Assembly: GCF_002321025.1 (NCBI RefSeq)
Contig: NZ_DCLL01000031.1
Span: 55,124-119,123 of the forward strand
Length of the DNA: 64,000 nucleotides
From: Acinetobacter lwoffii
Lineage (GTDB): Bacteria; Pseudomonadota; Gammaproteobacteria; Pseudomonadales; Moraxellaceae
Reading direction: 5' to 3'
A program made the position numbers and the translations under genes. Positions 54,224 through 62,823 of the stretch are shown here, piece by piece (position 1 is the first letter of the stretch; each line of letters starts with the position of its first letter). The notes under the pieces were generated by a model, which was not told where the DNA came from, searched no databases, and worked only from the letters and a program-made list of their open reading frames with translations.

Positions 54224-54841
54224 TCAGGATGGACGATTTTTACGCTGCTGTCTACGGTAGAAAATCCAGATAATAATTACCGCAACAATGGCAATAATCA
54301 CATAACTGACTTTACTGAAAATTTGCTGCATCAACTGCTGGTTTTCGCCAAAATAAAATCCGACACAGGCCAAAAATGTAGTCCAGATGATGGTTCCAAG
54401 TGCGCTATAGAACATAAATTTCCAGAAGGGCATATGACTCATGCCGGCAGGAATGCTGATCAGCGAGCGGACGGCAGGAATCATGCGGCCAAAAAACACA
54501 ATCCGGTGACCATAATGCTCAAACCAACTGAGTGATTTTTTCACATCCTCTGATTTAATAAATAAATATTTGCCATAACGATCGACAAATTTAAAAATAG
54601 AATCATGGTTAAATTTATAGCCAATCCAGTATAGCAAGGCGGCTGCTAGTAGAGAGCCGATACAGCCGGACATGATTACCCCGACGAGTATTAACTCGCC
54701 CTGAGAGGCTGAATAGCCCGCGGAAGGCATAATAATTTCGGAAGGAATTGGCGGGAAGACATTGTCTAGGAACATAAGCAGGGCAATGCCCCAGTAGCCC
54801 AGTTGCTCCATGACGGAAATAATCCATTCGGTCAGATTCAT
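54224..54841 (-). CDS. DedA family membrane protein
   Basis: 205 residues with DedA signatures: MFLDNVFPPIPSEIIMPSAG near residue 25 and SLISIPAGMSHMPFWKFMFY with GRMIPAVRS just before. The re-entrant loop and five to six helices are typical. DedA proteins act as flippases for undecaprenyl phosphate or phospholipids and are needed for envelope stress tolerance. A small unknown membrane protein follows. The terminator upstream separates it from the next gene. Confidence 0.92.
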   Translation of the reverse strand: MNLTEWIISVMEQLGYWGIALLMFLDNVFPPIPSEIIMPSAGYSASQGELILVGVIMSGCIGSLLAAALLYWIGYKFNHDSIFKFVDRYGKYLFIKSEDVKKSLSWFEHYGHRIVFFGRMIPAVRSLISIPAGMSHMPFWKFMFYSALGTIIWTTFLACVGFYFGENQQLMQQIFSKVSYVIIAIVAVIIIWIFYRRQQRKNRPS

Positions 54842-54855
54842 ATGATTGGCAAAAT

Positions 54856-54890
54856 AAAAAATACTGCCTGTATCCTAAGCAGTATTTTTT
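54856..54890 (-). terminator. Rho-independent terminator upstream of the DedA gene
   Basis: Stem AAAAAATACTGC / GCAGTATTTTTT with an 11 nt loop; ends the 54929-55207 gene on the minus strand. Confidence 0.88.
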
Positions 54891-54928
54891 GTGCGGTAAA
54901 GTCTTGGAATATAAATGATCAGACAGAA

Positions 54929-55207
54929 TCAGCTATGTGTCAGGGTATAAATATAAACTTTACGTAAGAAATAGGCCAAACAGATCGGCAAAATACTCAG
55001 CAGGATAAAATGCATGATGCTGGTATTGATATGGTAACCAATGAACAGCGCCAAGATTGCGCCAATAATGGTTCCCAAGATAACTACGAACAGATGTGAC
55101 TGCTGTTCAAGCTCTTCAGAAATTTGATGAAGTCGTTGCAGCTTTATATTTTCTTTTGGTTGAAATTGAACCAGATTGTCTGAATCTCGAGCAAGTGAGC
55201 CTGCCAT
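54929..55207 (-). CDS. Small two-helix membrane protein, unknown
   Basis: 92 residues. A polar N-terminal region with a short helix (KLQRLHQISEELEQQSHLFV) is followed by two membrane helices joined by YHINTSIMH. The ATG at 55207 follows AAAAGGAA, good for translation. It is a single gene with its own terminator. I do not recognise the family. Confidence 0.65.
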   Translation of the reverse strand: MAGSLARDSDNLVQFQPKENIKLQRLHQISEELEQQSHLFVVILGTIIGAILALFIGYHINTSIMHFILLSILPICLAYFLRKVYIYTLTHS

Positions 55208-55363
55208 TTTATATTCCTTTTCAAGTAAAAATTTCAGTTAATAATGAAAGACTTAGCTTGTAAATCACCGTATCATTAGACTAACAATCTTGTTTGGAAA
55301 AAAATGAGGTTCTTGGTAAGGAATTGGTAAGAGTTTTATTACTGTTGTGATTTTTATGTAAAC

Positions 55364-55389
55364 AAAAAACCCTCCGAAGAGGGTTTTTA
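55364..55389 (-). terminator. Rho-independent terminator after trhO
   Basis: Stem AAAAACCCTC / GAGGGTTTTT with CGAA loop and T runs on both strands. Confidence 0.93.
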
Positions 55390-55413
55390 TATATTTCATT
55401 ACAAAAGGCCAAA

Positions 55414-56346
55414 TTAGAGGCGTTTGCGTTTTGCTGCTAAAATTTGTGATTGACGCATACGGAAACCTTCTTTTTGTTTCTCCGAGGTTTTGTCAATACA
55501 GTACACACAAGAGACACCATGTTCATAACTTGGGAGGGCAACTTCTTCTGGAAGTAAAGGCCAGCCACACGCATGACACTTGGTATTTTGGCCTTCTTCA
55601 ACACCGTGCGTTACGGCAGTACGACCATCAAACACGAAGCATTCACCTTCCCACATGCTTTCTTCAGCCGGGGTTTCTTCCAGGTATTTCAAAATACCGC
55701 CTTTCAGGTGATAAACTTCAGTGAAGCCTTCTTGAAGAAGTAAAGAGGTTGATTTTTCACAACGAATACCACCTGTACAGAACATCGCAATCTTCTTGTC
55801 TTTGTGCTGTTCCAGATTATTTTTCACATATTCAGGGAATTCGCGGAAGCTTTCAGTTTTCGGGTCAATTGCGCCTTTGAAAGTGCCGGCTTTGTATTCG
55901 TAATCGTTACGTGTATCGACCAGAATCACGTCATCACGTGCAATCAGTTCGTTCCATTCTTTTGGATCAAGATAGTGACCGACTAAATCACGCGGTTTTA
56001 CTTCCACGCCTAAAGTCACGATTTCTTTTTTTAATTTAATTTTCATCTTACGGAATGGCTTTTCAGAACTGTCAGATTCTTTGTATTCCATTTCGTTAAA
56101 ACCTTCATTCAGAAGGAACTGGTGAATTTGATCAATCGATGCACGGTCGCCTGCAACCGTACCGTTAATGCCTTCACCTGCCACAATTAGAGTACCGCAA
56201 AGGTTGATGGATTTTACCAGGTCCAAAAGACGTTGCTGAAGATCGGCAGGATCTTGAACTTCTTTGAATTGATAAAGTGCGGCAACAACCCAACCAGTCG
56301 TCGCTTGCTGTTCTACAGGTGCAAGCTGTTCTACAGTAGCGTTCAT
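55414..56346 (-). CDS. trhO: tRNA uridine-34 hydroxylase, rhodanese-related TrhO
   Basis: 310 residues from the ATG at 56346, which gives the family N-terminus; the frame extends to 56385. A UPF0176 N-terminal domain (ALYQFKEVQDPADLQQRLLD) is followed by a rhodanese domain with active site MFCTGGIRCEKSTSLLLQEG and a C-terminal Cys-rich part (CHACGWPLLPEEV ... CVYCIDKTSEKQ). TrhO adds oxygen to U34 of some tRNAs. The gene stands alone. Confidence 0.93.
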   Translation of the reverse strand: MNATVEQLAPVEQQATTGWVVAALYQFKEVQDPADLQQRLLDLVKSINLCGTLIVAGEGINGTVAGDRASIDQIHQFLLNEGFNEMEYKESDSSEKPFRKMKIKLKKEIVTLGVEVKPRDLVGHYLDPKEWNELIARDDVILVDTRNDYEYKAGTFKGAIDPKTESFREFPEYVKNNLEQHKDKKIAMFCTGGIRCEKSTSLLLQEGFTEVYHLKGGILKYLEETPAEESMWEGECFVFDGRTAVTHGVEEGQNTKCHACGWPLLPEEVALPSYEHGVSCVYCIDKTSEKQKEGFRMRQSQILAAKRKRL

Positions 56347-56535
56347 GGAATACTCCAACGTAGCATGATAATTTGAAAGGCGCATATTTTAGCTTGATTC
56401 GAGTGAATAAGCGAGTAAAACGCAAGTCTTTTAACAGGCTTCAATTCATGGGGGAGAGCGTGTATAGTCATGCCCGACCCAGGATTTTGTGCAGTGATGC
56501 AGATACTGAAAGTTGCAGTATCTTTGGAGTGTGTT

Positions 56536-57024
56536 TTGAGTTCAGATCGTCGTATTGCGTCTTTAACCCCATGTGCAGGGCGTTGCTCGACCGTATTTGG
56601 TGATGCGGTATGTCGTGGTTGCCGCCGTTTTAATCATGAAGTGATTCACTGGAATACGTATAGTGCTGAGCAGCATCGAGCTGTGTGGCAGCGTCTGGAT
56701 GCACAGCTGGATCAGATTCTGTTGCCGCTGTTACCGCATGCCGATCTTGTCAAGGTACAGGCCTTTATACTGTCGAAACGGGTGCGCTTGCGTGATGATG
56801 CTTCCAAAGGGCGCAAGCTGTATCATGCTTTAAAGCTGTGTGAGAAAAATCGGCATTTTACCGACGATAGTGGTTTGGGTATTCATTATAAGCAGGTGCG
56901 CCCACTCTGGGATGAGTTTGAGCGCCGGATCTTGGCCTTGGCCACCGCTAGCTATGATCTGGCTTTTCTGCGGGCAGATGGCATTAGTCAGCATCTGATT
57001 CAGATGGAAGAAGAGGACGAGTAG
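56536..57024 (+). CDS. DUF1289 domain protein
   Basis: The domain starts with SLTPCAGRCSTVFGDAVCRG and continues CRRFNHEVIHWNTYSAEQHR; the four cysteines have the C-x3-C-x8-C-x2-C spacing of DUF1289, probably a metal site. The C-terminal 110 residues are helical and acidic. I place the start at the TTG at 56536, which has GGAG 6 nt before it and puts the cysteine motif near the N-terminus as in the family (162 residues); ATGs at 56470 and 56497 are in frame. Function unknown. A LysE gene follows. Confidence 0.75.
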   Translation: MSSDRRIASLTPCAGRCSTVFGDAVCRGCRRFNHEVIHWNTYSAEQHRAVWQRLDAQLDQILLPLLPHADLVKVQAFILSKRVRLRDDASKGRKLYHALKLCEKNRHFTDDSGLGIHYKQVRPLWDEFERRILALATASYDLAFLRADGISQHLIQMEEEDE

Positions 57025-57068
57025 GTCCTCTTTTTTTATGCTGACTATATTAGACAAGGAGGAATGGG

Positions 57069-57680
57069 GTGAATATTACCGAATATCTGCTGTATTGTCT
57101 GGCCGTAGTAATCATGATCGCGACGCCCGGACCAGTAATGTTACTGGTCGCTAGTGCTGGGCTCAAAGGCGGCTATAAGCATGCCTTGCAGACTATTTTC
57201 GGGACTAACTTTGCCTCACTGGTTCTGATTGGTTTATCCATTCTCAGTCTAAAAGGTCTTCTGGTTGTTAACGAAAATTGGCTGAATGGCATTAAGCTAC
57301 TTGGCTGTTTGTATATTGCCTGGCTGGGAATTCAGATTTTCAGGGAAGTCTGGCAAGGGCAGGGATCAACTGGACCACAAAACCTGCAGCCCGTACAGGG
57401 TGGCTTTCGTACCGGTTTTCTGGTAGGTATTTCTAATCCCAAGGATATTATTTTCTTTGCCGCCTTTTTTCCGCAATTTATAGGCATTAGCCCAAACCTC
57501 GATTTAAGCTTGGTGATTCTGACAATTAGCTGGATTGTTCTGGATTTTCTCACCCTGTCACTGGTGTATCTGGGTTTTCAGCGATTATCTCGGTCTCAGC
57601 TTTATCCGCATTTACTTGGGCTATGTGGCTTGATCTTGTTAATGGTTGCACTGTATGGGATTTATTCCATCTTCAGTTAA
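57069..57680 (+). CDS. LysE/RhtB family amino-acid exporter
   Basis: 203 residues with about six membrane helices. Typical of RhtB/LysE are YCLAVVIMIATPGPVMLLVA near the N-terminus with the conserved ATPGP, and GFLVGISNPKDIIFFAAFFP in the middle with GxxNPK. It should export homoserine, threonine or a related amino acid. The start is a GTG at 57069 with AGGAGG before it. It follows the DUF1289 gene after 44 bp and is convergent with ribB. Confidence 0.9.
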   Translation: MNITEYLLYCLAVVIMIATPGPVMLLVASAGLKGGYKHALQTIFGTNFASLVLIGLSILSLKGLLVVNENWLNGIKLLGCLYIAWLGIQIFREVWQGQGSTGPQNLQPVQGGFRTGFLVGISNPKDIIFFAAFFPQFIGISPNLDLSLVILTISWIVLDFLTLSLVYLGFQRLSRSQLYPHLLGLCGLILLMVALYGIYSIFS

Positions 57681-57701
57681 TTCAATCAATATATACGACA
57701 C

Positions 57702-57737
57702 AAAAAATCCCGGACCAAATGCCGGGATTTTCTTTTT
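57702..57737. terminator. Bidirectional rho-independent terminator
   Basis: Stem AAAATCCCGG / CCGGGATTTT with an 8 nt loop between the LysE gene and ribB; T runs on both sides. Confidence 0.92.
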
Positions 57738-57745
57738 AAATAGAC

Positions 57746-58417
57746 TTATATATTGTGTTGCTGGCGGTACTGTACCAGTTCATCAATGGTAATTAGGCTC
57801 AGTTGATGCGTCTGTGCATACGAGAGAACTTGAATACCAGAAGCCATGCTGCCATCCGGATTAGTCAGTTCACACAACACGCCGGCAGGTTTTAAACCAG
57901 CCAGACGCGCAAGGTCAATAGTACCTTCAGTATGACCACGCCGGGTTAAGACACCACCTTCACGGGCGCGTAATGGGAATACATGACCAGGACGATTCAG
58001 ATCACTGGCAACTGCGCCGTCTTTAATCGCTGTTTTAATTGTAGTCGTGCGGTCTTTGGCAGAAACACCGGTTGTTACACCCTCTACTGCTTCAATACTT
58101 ACAGTAAAGGCAGTTTTAAACTGGCTAGAGTTATCTTGTACCATTGGTGGTAACTCTAAATGGTTTGCCAGCTCATCAGTCAGACATAAGCAAACGATGC
58201 CGGAACCATCACGAATCATACGCGCCATGGTTTCTATAGTTAAAGTTTCAGCTGCCACAATCAGATCGGCTTCATTTTCACGGTCAAAATCATCCATGAC
58301 CAAGACAGGTTTGCCTTGGCGGAGATCTTCGAGTGCCTGAAGGATACGTTGTTCAGCAGGGGCTAAAGCAGAAAAGAAAATTTCGGGTTGAATCAAACTT
58401 GACATTGAAATGCTCAC
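57746..58417 (-). CDS. ribB: 3,4-dihydroxy-2-butanone-4-phosphate synthase
   Basis: 223 residues, a stand-alone RibB without a GTP cyclohydrolase II half. The acid loop VLVMDDFDRENEADLIVAAE, the segment LNRPGHVFPLRAREGGVLTR and the HTEGTIDLARLAGLKPAGVL motif are all present. It makes the four-carbon unit of riboflavin from ribulose 5-phosphate. The start at 58417 or the Met at residue 5 are both possible. An FMN riboswitch in the leader controls it, so it is off when flavin is plentiful. Confidence 0.96.
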   Translation of the reverse strand: MSISMSSLIQPEIFFSALAPAEQRILQALEDLRQGKPVLVMDDFDRENEADLIVAAETLTIETMARMIRDGSGIVCLCLTDELANHLELPPMVQDNSSQFKTAFTVSIEAVEGVTTGVSAKDRTTTIKTAIKDGAVASDLNRPGHVFPLRAREGGVLTRRGHTEGTIDLARLAGLKPAGVLCELTNPDGSMASGIQVLSYAQTHQLSLITIDELVQYRQQHNI

Positions 58418-58511
58418 CTAAACTAAAAATATGATGGAACATTTCAGGACTGAGTGAAAATAGGCTTATAGCAAAAACAGGTGTATGCACGGCATACAGC
58501 CTTGGTGCTGC

Positions 58512-58668
58512 TTTCGTCTTCTTTCATCCGGACTATACCGTCGGCTCCGGATTTGCACCAGATCTGCAGATCAATCGAAATTGACCGCTCGTGGGCTAAT
58601 TCAAGCCTAATTATAAAAAGCTGAAATTACCACCGGTGGGGAATCACACCCCGCCCTGAAGCGATGTA
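58512..58668 (-). ncRNA. FMN riboswitch (RFN element) in the ribB leader
   Basis: Read on the minus strand, the element begins with CTTCAGGGCGGGGTGTGATT, CCCCACCGGTGGTAA, then later AGCCCACGAGCG, CAGATCTGGTGCAAATCCGG and AGCCGACGGTATAGTCCGGA, ending GATGAAAGAAGACGAAAG. These are the hallmark blocks of the RFN element, in order. It lies 95 bp before the ribB start, as expected. Confidence 0.96.
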
Positions 58669-58836
58669 AGAACATTATAGTCCTGATTTTAAAAAGATGG
58701 GATGGTTGAAATGGAAAGTAATTTGCAGAATTTTAGATAAACAAAACAGATAATCTGAATTACCCAGGTTTTTAGCAAAATACTGGAAACATGCTATGGT
58801 GTGAGGAAGATTAGAAATCCTTCAATCATTCTAACA

Positions 58837-60642
58837 ATGCATAAAACTGAGCTGATCCGAAATAATCAATTTTCGCCCTTGCTGTTCTGCAATGTAGAAG
58901 TACTACGTTATTTAAAAATCTTGGGCTTGGCACTCATCACGGTCAGTTTGCTGTATTTAATGGCAGCGAACTGGTGGATGCTGCCGGATCCGGTTCAGCT
59001 GGCAATCCCGATGCTGATTTTACTCTGTAGTGCAACAGCAAGTATTTACTTCGACCAGCAGGAATGGGTGAGACAGAGTCTGGATACAGTATCTGGTCTC
59101 ATGCTGGGTTTAAGTCTGGCAATGATTGGGCAGATTTATCAAACTGGCGCAGATAGTTATCTGTTATTTTTGCTCTGGTCAGCCTTGCTCTTACCATGGC
59201 TCTATCGCTCCAATATTGGCATTTTTGTCATGCTTTGCGTAGTGAGCCAGCTGACGTTGTATCTGTATTTTAAACAGAGCTTCTGGATGGGAAGAGCAGA
59301 AGGGTTGTATTTGCTCGGTCTAAATTTGCTGACAGCACTTAGCTTTGCGTATGCCATGCGCTATTACGCGCTGCTACGTTTTCTGTTTATCGCATTTGTG
59401 ATCGTGATTTCGATCAGCAGCATGATGCAGTTTATTCATCACTCTAAGCTGATCTATTTAGCTTCTTCAATTGTTTTACCGACAGGTGCCGCATTTTATT
59501 TTTATAGGAAACATCAGGCGCTAGAAGCCATTCTTCTCATTGCAGGTTTGGCTGCCAGTGTGAGCTTATGGGTATTTGAACTGGTTGAAAATCAACTGAC
59601 CAATTCAGCTACTGGACTATTTGTGCTAGCTGTGCTGATTTTTGGCTGGTTTGCCTTAATTAGTTTTGCTTTAAATAGAATTTTTCCACAAACCAAATTT
59701 TCTGTGATTCCTCTGGCACTCGGTGCCTGGATTTCGGGGATTATTCTTGCAGTCCTGTTACTGACTTACTGGGAAGCATTTTCGATTTTAATGGGGATCA
59801 TTTTTATAGGCATCGCCTGGAAACTGCTGGGTCAGCAGGCTTCAGTTTTTATGCACCAGTTTGCCTATTGCTTGTGGATCTGTGGTCAGGCAGCAGTTTT
59901 AATTCATACAGAACTGCTGACCGACAGTATGGTTGTAGTCTGGCTGCTGCAATTATTAATGCTGGGGCTTACTACCATCAAACGGATGCACTGGTCTATT
60001 TTGACCCTACAGCTGCTGATGACGCATGCATTAGCAATCGTGGTTCTGGTCTTAGAGAATTCTTTTAAACATGATGACATGGTGATCAGTATCATACTCA
60101 GCTTGAACTATGTCATTTTCATCGGAATATTCCTAACAGCGCGTTATTGGCAATCTTCGCATTATCAGAAAAGTATCTTTCTCTGGATGATTGCCATGCT
60201 GACAGGTTCAGCGGTGGTTCAGGCGGTGACCGGATTAGAGCACTGGCACAGCATTGGACAGATCAGCTTTGACCAAGTCCTGTTATTTTATATTCTTCCG
60301 AGCTTATTGTTGTTCAGTTTTATTTGGCAAAACTGGCAACAATTTTCTGAAAAATGGCTCTGGTTAATTCCGGTTCTGGGTTTATTACTGATCCTGCTGG
60401 GCTATTTTGAAATTTTTATCATTATGCTGCTCATGGCCTGGGCTGTAGTCTATCAGCAACGACTGATGCAAGCTCTGTCGATTTTATTGCTGATCTTCTG
60501 GTTATGGATGCTGTATTACAATCTGGGGCTGAGTTTCCTGGTAAAGAGCCTAACGATTTTCATCTCAGGTCTTATGGTTTGGTGCATGGTCTATGGCTTA
60601 AAGCAGGTAAGGATTAGACCTGGTCAGGAGGAAACTGCATGA
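58837..60642 (+). CDS. DUF2157 family membrane protein
   Basis: 601 residues from the ATG at 58837 (a GTG at 58801 is in frame; neither start has a good ribosome-binding site). It is almost entirely hydrophobic, with around 18-20 membrane helices. The N-terminal YLKILGLALITVSLLYLMAA and LDTVSGLMLGLSLAMIGQIY, then QTGADSYLLFLLWSALLLPW, match DUF2157. The next gene overlaps its stop (ATGA) and encodes a GDYXXLXY protein, its usual partner. The role of the pair is unknown. Confidence 0.85.
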   Translation: MHKTELIRNNQFSPLLFCNVEVLRYLKILGLALITVSLLYLMAANWWMLPDPVQLAIPMLILLCSATASIYFDQQEWVRQSLDTVSGLMLGLSLAMIGQIYQTGADSYLLFLLWSALLLPWLYRSNIGIFVMLCVVSQLTLYLYFKQSFWMGRAEGLYLLGLNLLTALSFAYAMRYYALLRFLFIAFVIVISISSMMQFIHHSKLIYLASSIVLPTGAAFYFYRKHQALEAILLIAGLAASVSLWVFELVENQLTNSATGLFVLAVLIFGWFALISFALNRIFPQTKFSVIPLALGAWISGIILAVLLLTYWEAFSILMGIIFIGIAWKLLGQQASVFMHQFAYCLWICGQAAVLIHTELLTDSMVVVWLLQLLMLGLTTIKRMHWSILTLQLLMTHALAIVVLVLENSFKHDDMVISIILSLNYVIFIGIFLTARYWQSSHYQKSIFLWMIAMLTGSAVVQAVTGLEHWHSIGQISFDQVLLFYILPSLLLFSFIWQNWQQFSEKWLWLIPVLGLLLILLGYFEIFIIMLLMAWAVVYQQRLMQALSILLLIFWLWMLYYNLGLSFLVKSLTIFISGLMVWCMVYGLKQVRIRPGQEETA

Positions 60643-61223
60643 AAAAGTTTCTTCCTCTGATTCTGGCCGGATTCAGTATTCTGCTCTTTGTGGGATTGAT
60701 CCTGAAACATGAACATCATTTAGTGAACAGCCAGTCCATTTTCGTCGAGCTTGCTCCGTTCGATCCGCGCTCAATCTTGCAAGGCGATTATATGGTACTG
60801 AATTATGAGCTGCATTTCGAGGGTGATGCTGAAGCGGATCGTGGAGAAGAGGGTAGTTTAGCGGATAAGAAAATTGCAGCCTTAGAAAAGCATATTCAGG
60901 ATCAGACACATCTTCTAAGCTATGTACAGCTAGATGATCAACATCGTGTGATTCAAACTAGCATGGATGAAAATCTTTTAAAAACTCATCAGGGAACTTC
61001 CGCGCGTTTGCTTCTAAAAAATCCTTCCAATCGATTAGCCAATTTATATCCGGCAGCGAGTAGCTTTCTGTTTGCAGAAGGATTGGAGCCGTGCTATCGC
61101 AACGCAAAATATGCCGAGATTAAAGTTAAAGATAATGGACAGGCTTTATTGGCGAATCTGGTGGATCATAATCTGCGAGCTTTAAATTGCGAAAGCCAAA
61201 AAGACTGGGTACAAGGCGGTTAA
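60639..61223 (+). CDS. GDYXXLXY domain protein, membrane-anchored
   Basis: 194 residues. One N-terminal helix (FLPLILAGFSILLFVGLIL) precedes an extracytoplasmic domain with the defining motif SILQGDYMVLNYELHF (GDYMVLNY). The ending VKDNGQALLANLVDHNLRAL is typical. It starts inside the stop of the DUF2157 gene (ATGA overlap) and has GGAGG before the ATG, so the two are coupled. The pair is common in proteobacteria; its function has not been established as far as I know. Confidence 0.87.
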   Translation: MKKFLPLILAGFSILLFVGLILKHEHHLVNSQSIFVELAPFDPRSILQGDYMVLNYELHFEGDAEADRGEEGSLADKKIAALEKHIQDQTHLLSYVQLDDQHRVIQTSMDENLLKTHQGTSARLLLKNPSNRLANLYPAASSFLFAEGLEPCYRNAKYAEIKVKDNGQALLANLVDHNLRALNCESQKDWVQGG

Positions 61224-61254
61224 TTAAGATCTATTTTTAGAAGTATTTTTCAAT

Positions 61255-61282
61255 AAAAAAGCCCGCAATGTGCGAGCTTTTG
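61255..61282 (-). terminator. Rho-independent terminator after panD
   Basis: Minus-strand stem AAAAGCTCGCA / TGCGGGCTTTT (one G-U pair) with T run. Confidence 0.87.
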
Positions 61283-61303
61283 GGTATCTGGTCTGATATT
61301 AGA

Positions 61304-61684
61304 TTATGCGACTTGTACCGGAATACAGTTGGCGGTGTGGCTGACTGTATTATTTGGGTTAGCATAAACCAAGCGAGGCTGATGGGCATTCGCTTCAGCT
61401 TCAGTGAAATCGCCAAAGGTTGCAATAATCACGATATCGCCTACATCGGCTTGATGCGCAGCGCCACCATTGACTGAAATGATGCCTGAATTGTCTTCGC
61501 CACGAATTGCATAAGTTGCAAAACGTTTACCATTGGTCACGTTCCACACATGAATTTCTTCGTATTCACGAATGCCAGCCAAATCCATCAAAACGCCATC
61601 AATTGCACATGAACCTTCATAGTGTAGTTCTGCATGTGTAACGTGAGCGCGGTGAATTTTGCATTTTAATAAACGAGATAGCAT
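61304..61684 (-). CDS. panD: Aspartate 1-decarboxylase
   Basis: 126 residues. The self-cleavage site HYEGSCAID is intact, with Gly24-Ser25 where the pyruvoyl group forms, and RGEDNSGIISVNGGAAHQAD and DIVIIATFGDFTEAEA follow. It makes beta-alanine for pantothenate and CoA. The ATG at 61684 fits the family. It lies in a run of minus-strand housekeeping genes (prs, rplY, pth, panD). Confidence 0.96.
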   Translation of the reverse strand: MLSRLLKCKIHRAHVTHAELHYEGSCAIDGVLMDLAGIREYEEIHVWNVTNGKRFATYAIRGEDNSGIISVNGGAAHQADVGDIVIIATFGDFTEAEANAHQPRLVYANPNNTVSHTANCIPVQVA

Positions 61685-61828
61685 GGCTAGCGTCCCCTGA
61701 GTTGACCTAAGAGTTTGATCATTTGGTTAAATCAATCTTGCTTGCTGTATGGTGAACAATCGAGCAAACGCATTTTGCGCTTAAATAAACTTTCTGGCAA
61801 GCGGAATTGTCCAGCAATTTTTGAATGT

Positions 61829-62410
61829 TTAGTTCGGCTTATATGCGTTGATTTGATTCATGGCTTGCTGTACTTCACCGTTCACCAGCATTTTTGTGCG
61901 GGCGAGAGCATGGGAAATCGCATCATCCATTAAGTTCTGTTCGCTGCTAGGTGCTTTACTGAGCACATGACCGGAAACACGGTCTTTGGCACCAGGATGA
62001 CCAATTCCAATACGCAGGCGATGGAAGTTTGAACCAATATGCGGAACGATATCGCGTAGACCATTATGACCACCGTGACCACCGCCAGTTTTCAGGCGAA
62101 TGACACCAGGATTCATGTCCAGTTCATCATGGGCAATCAGGATCGATTCAGGTGCGATATTGTAAAATTTGGCGAAAGGAACAACACTTTTACCGGAAAG
62201 GTTCATAAAGGTTGTCGGTAGAAGAAGACGGACGTCTTGACCTTCGATATTGCCACGACCGCTAAATCCATTGAATTTTGGGTCTTTTTTGAGGGTAATG
62301 CCATATTGGTCTGCAAGGCGTTCTACGAACCAGAAGCCTGCATTATGGCGGGTTTGGGCATACTCAGAACCTGGGTTACCCAAACCAACAATCAGTGAAA
62401 TATTTGACAC
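61829..62410 (-). CDS. pth: Peptidyl-tRNA hydrolase
   Basis: 193 residues. The start IVGLGNPGSEYAQTRHNAGF holds Asn12 and the catalytic histidine (His22), followed by LPTTFMNLSGKSVVPFAKFY and ESILIAHDELDMNPGVIRLK with the catalytic Asp, and GGGHGGHNGLRDI. It frees tRNA from dropped-off peptidyl-tRNA. It follows rplY after 18 bp on the same strand and is probably cotranscribed. Confidence 0.96.
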   Translation of the reverse strand: MSNISLIVGLGNPGSEYAQTRHNAGFWFVERLADQYGITLKKDPKFNGFSGRGNIEGQDVRLLLPTTFMNLSGKSVVPFAKFYNIAPESILIAHDELDMNPGVIRLKTGGGHGGHNGLRDIVPHIGSNFHRLRIGIGHPGAKDRVSGHVLSKAPSSEQNLMDDAISHALARTKMLVNGEVQQAMNQINAYKPN

Positions 62411-62428
62411 TAATTACACCATTAACAC

Positions 62429-62725
62429 TTATGCGCGTTTGAAGTCAGCGTGCATTGGTGTGTTTTTAGCTGGGTGACGTTGTAACGCTTGGATTTTCAC
62501 GCTTTCAACTTTACCGTCTACATCAATTTCGATAACTTCTTCAAAGAATGAATTGTTTTCTAAGAATTTAACAAGCTGACGAAGCTCAACAGTAATTGCT
62601 ACAGGAGCAGCTTCACCACCGTAGATGATTGCAGGAACTTTAGCTTGAAGACGAAGGCGGCGGCTCGCACCTTTCCCTTGAACTGCTTCTTCACGTGCTG
62701 CTGCGTTTAATACGAAGTTTGCCAT
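62429..62725 (-). CDS. rplY: 50S ribosomal protein L25
   Basis: 98 residues from the ATG at 62725, which has AGGA 8 nt before it; the short form of L25 without a CTC domain. It starts MANFVLNAAAREEAVQGKGA with SRRLRLQAKVPAIIYGGEAA next, typical of L25, which binds 5S rRNA. prs lies upstream on the same strand, separated by a terminator and a hairpin. Confidence 0.95.
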   Translation of the reverse strand: MANFVLNAAAREEAVQGKGASRRLRLQAKVPAIIYGGEAAPVAITVELRQLVKFLENNSFFEEVIEIDVDGKVESVKIQALQRHPAKNTPMHADFKRA

Positions 62726-62752
62726 GATAGACATCCTATTTAAGTTAAATGA

Positions 62753-62775
62753 ACCAGACTTGCGACCAGTCTGGT
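62753..62775 (-). other. Inverted repeat in the rplY leader
   Basis: ACCAGACT and AGTCTGGT are exact complements with a 7 nt loop, 28 bp before the rplY start. It may be a leader hairpin for control of L25, or part of a second terminator. Confidence 0.45.
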
Positions 62776-62779
62776 GAGT

Positions 62780-62807
62780 AAAAGCCCTACCAAATGGCAG
62801 GGCTTTG
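62780..62807 (-). terminator. Rho-independent terminator after prs
   Basis: Stem AAAGCCCT / AGGGCTTT with an inner CCA / TGG pair, followed on the minus strand by TTTTAC. Confidence 0.87.
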
Positions 62808-62823
62808 AAAATTCAGCGCTCTA

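Noticed and set aside
58440..58680. Separate small RNA gene upstream of ribB
   Set aside because: The conserved blocks are those of the FMN riboswitch in the correct orientation for ribB, so no separate RNA is needed.
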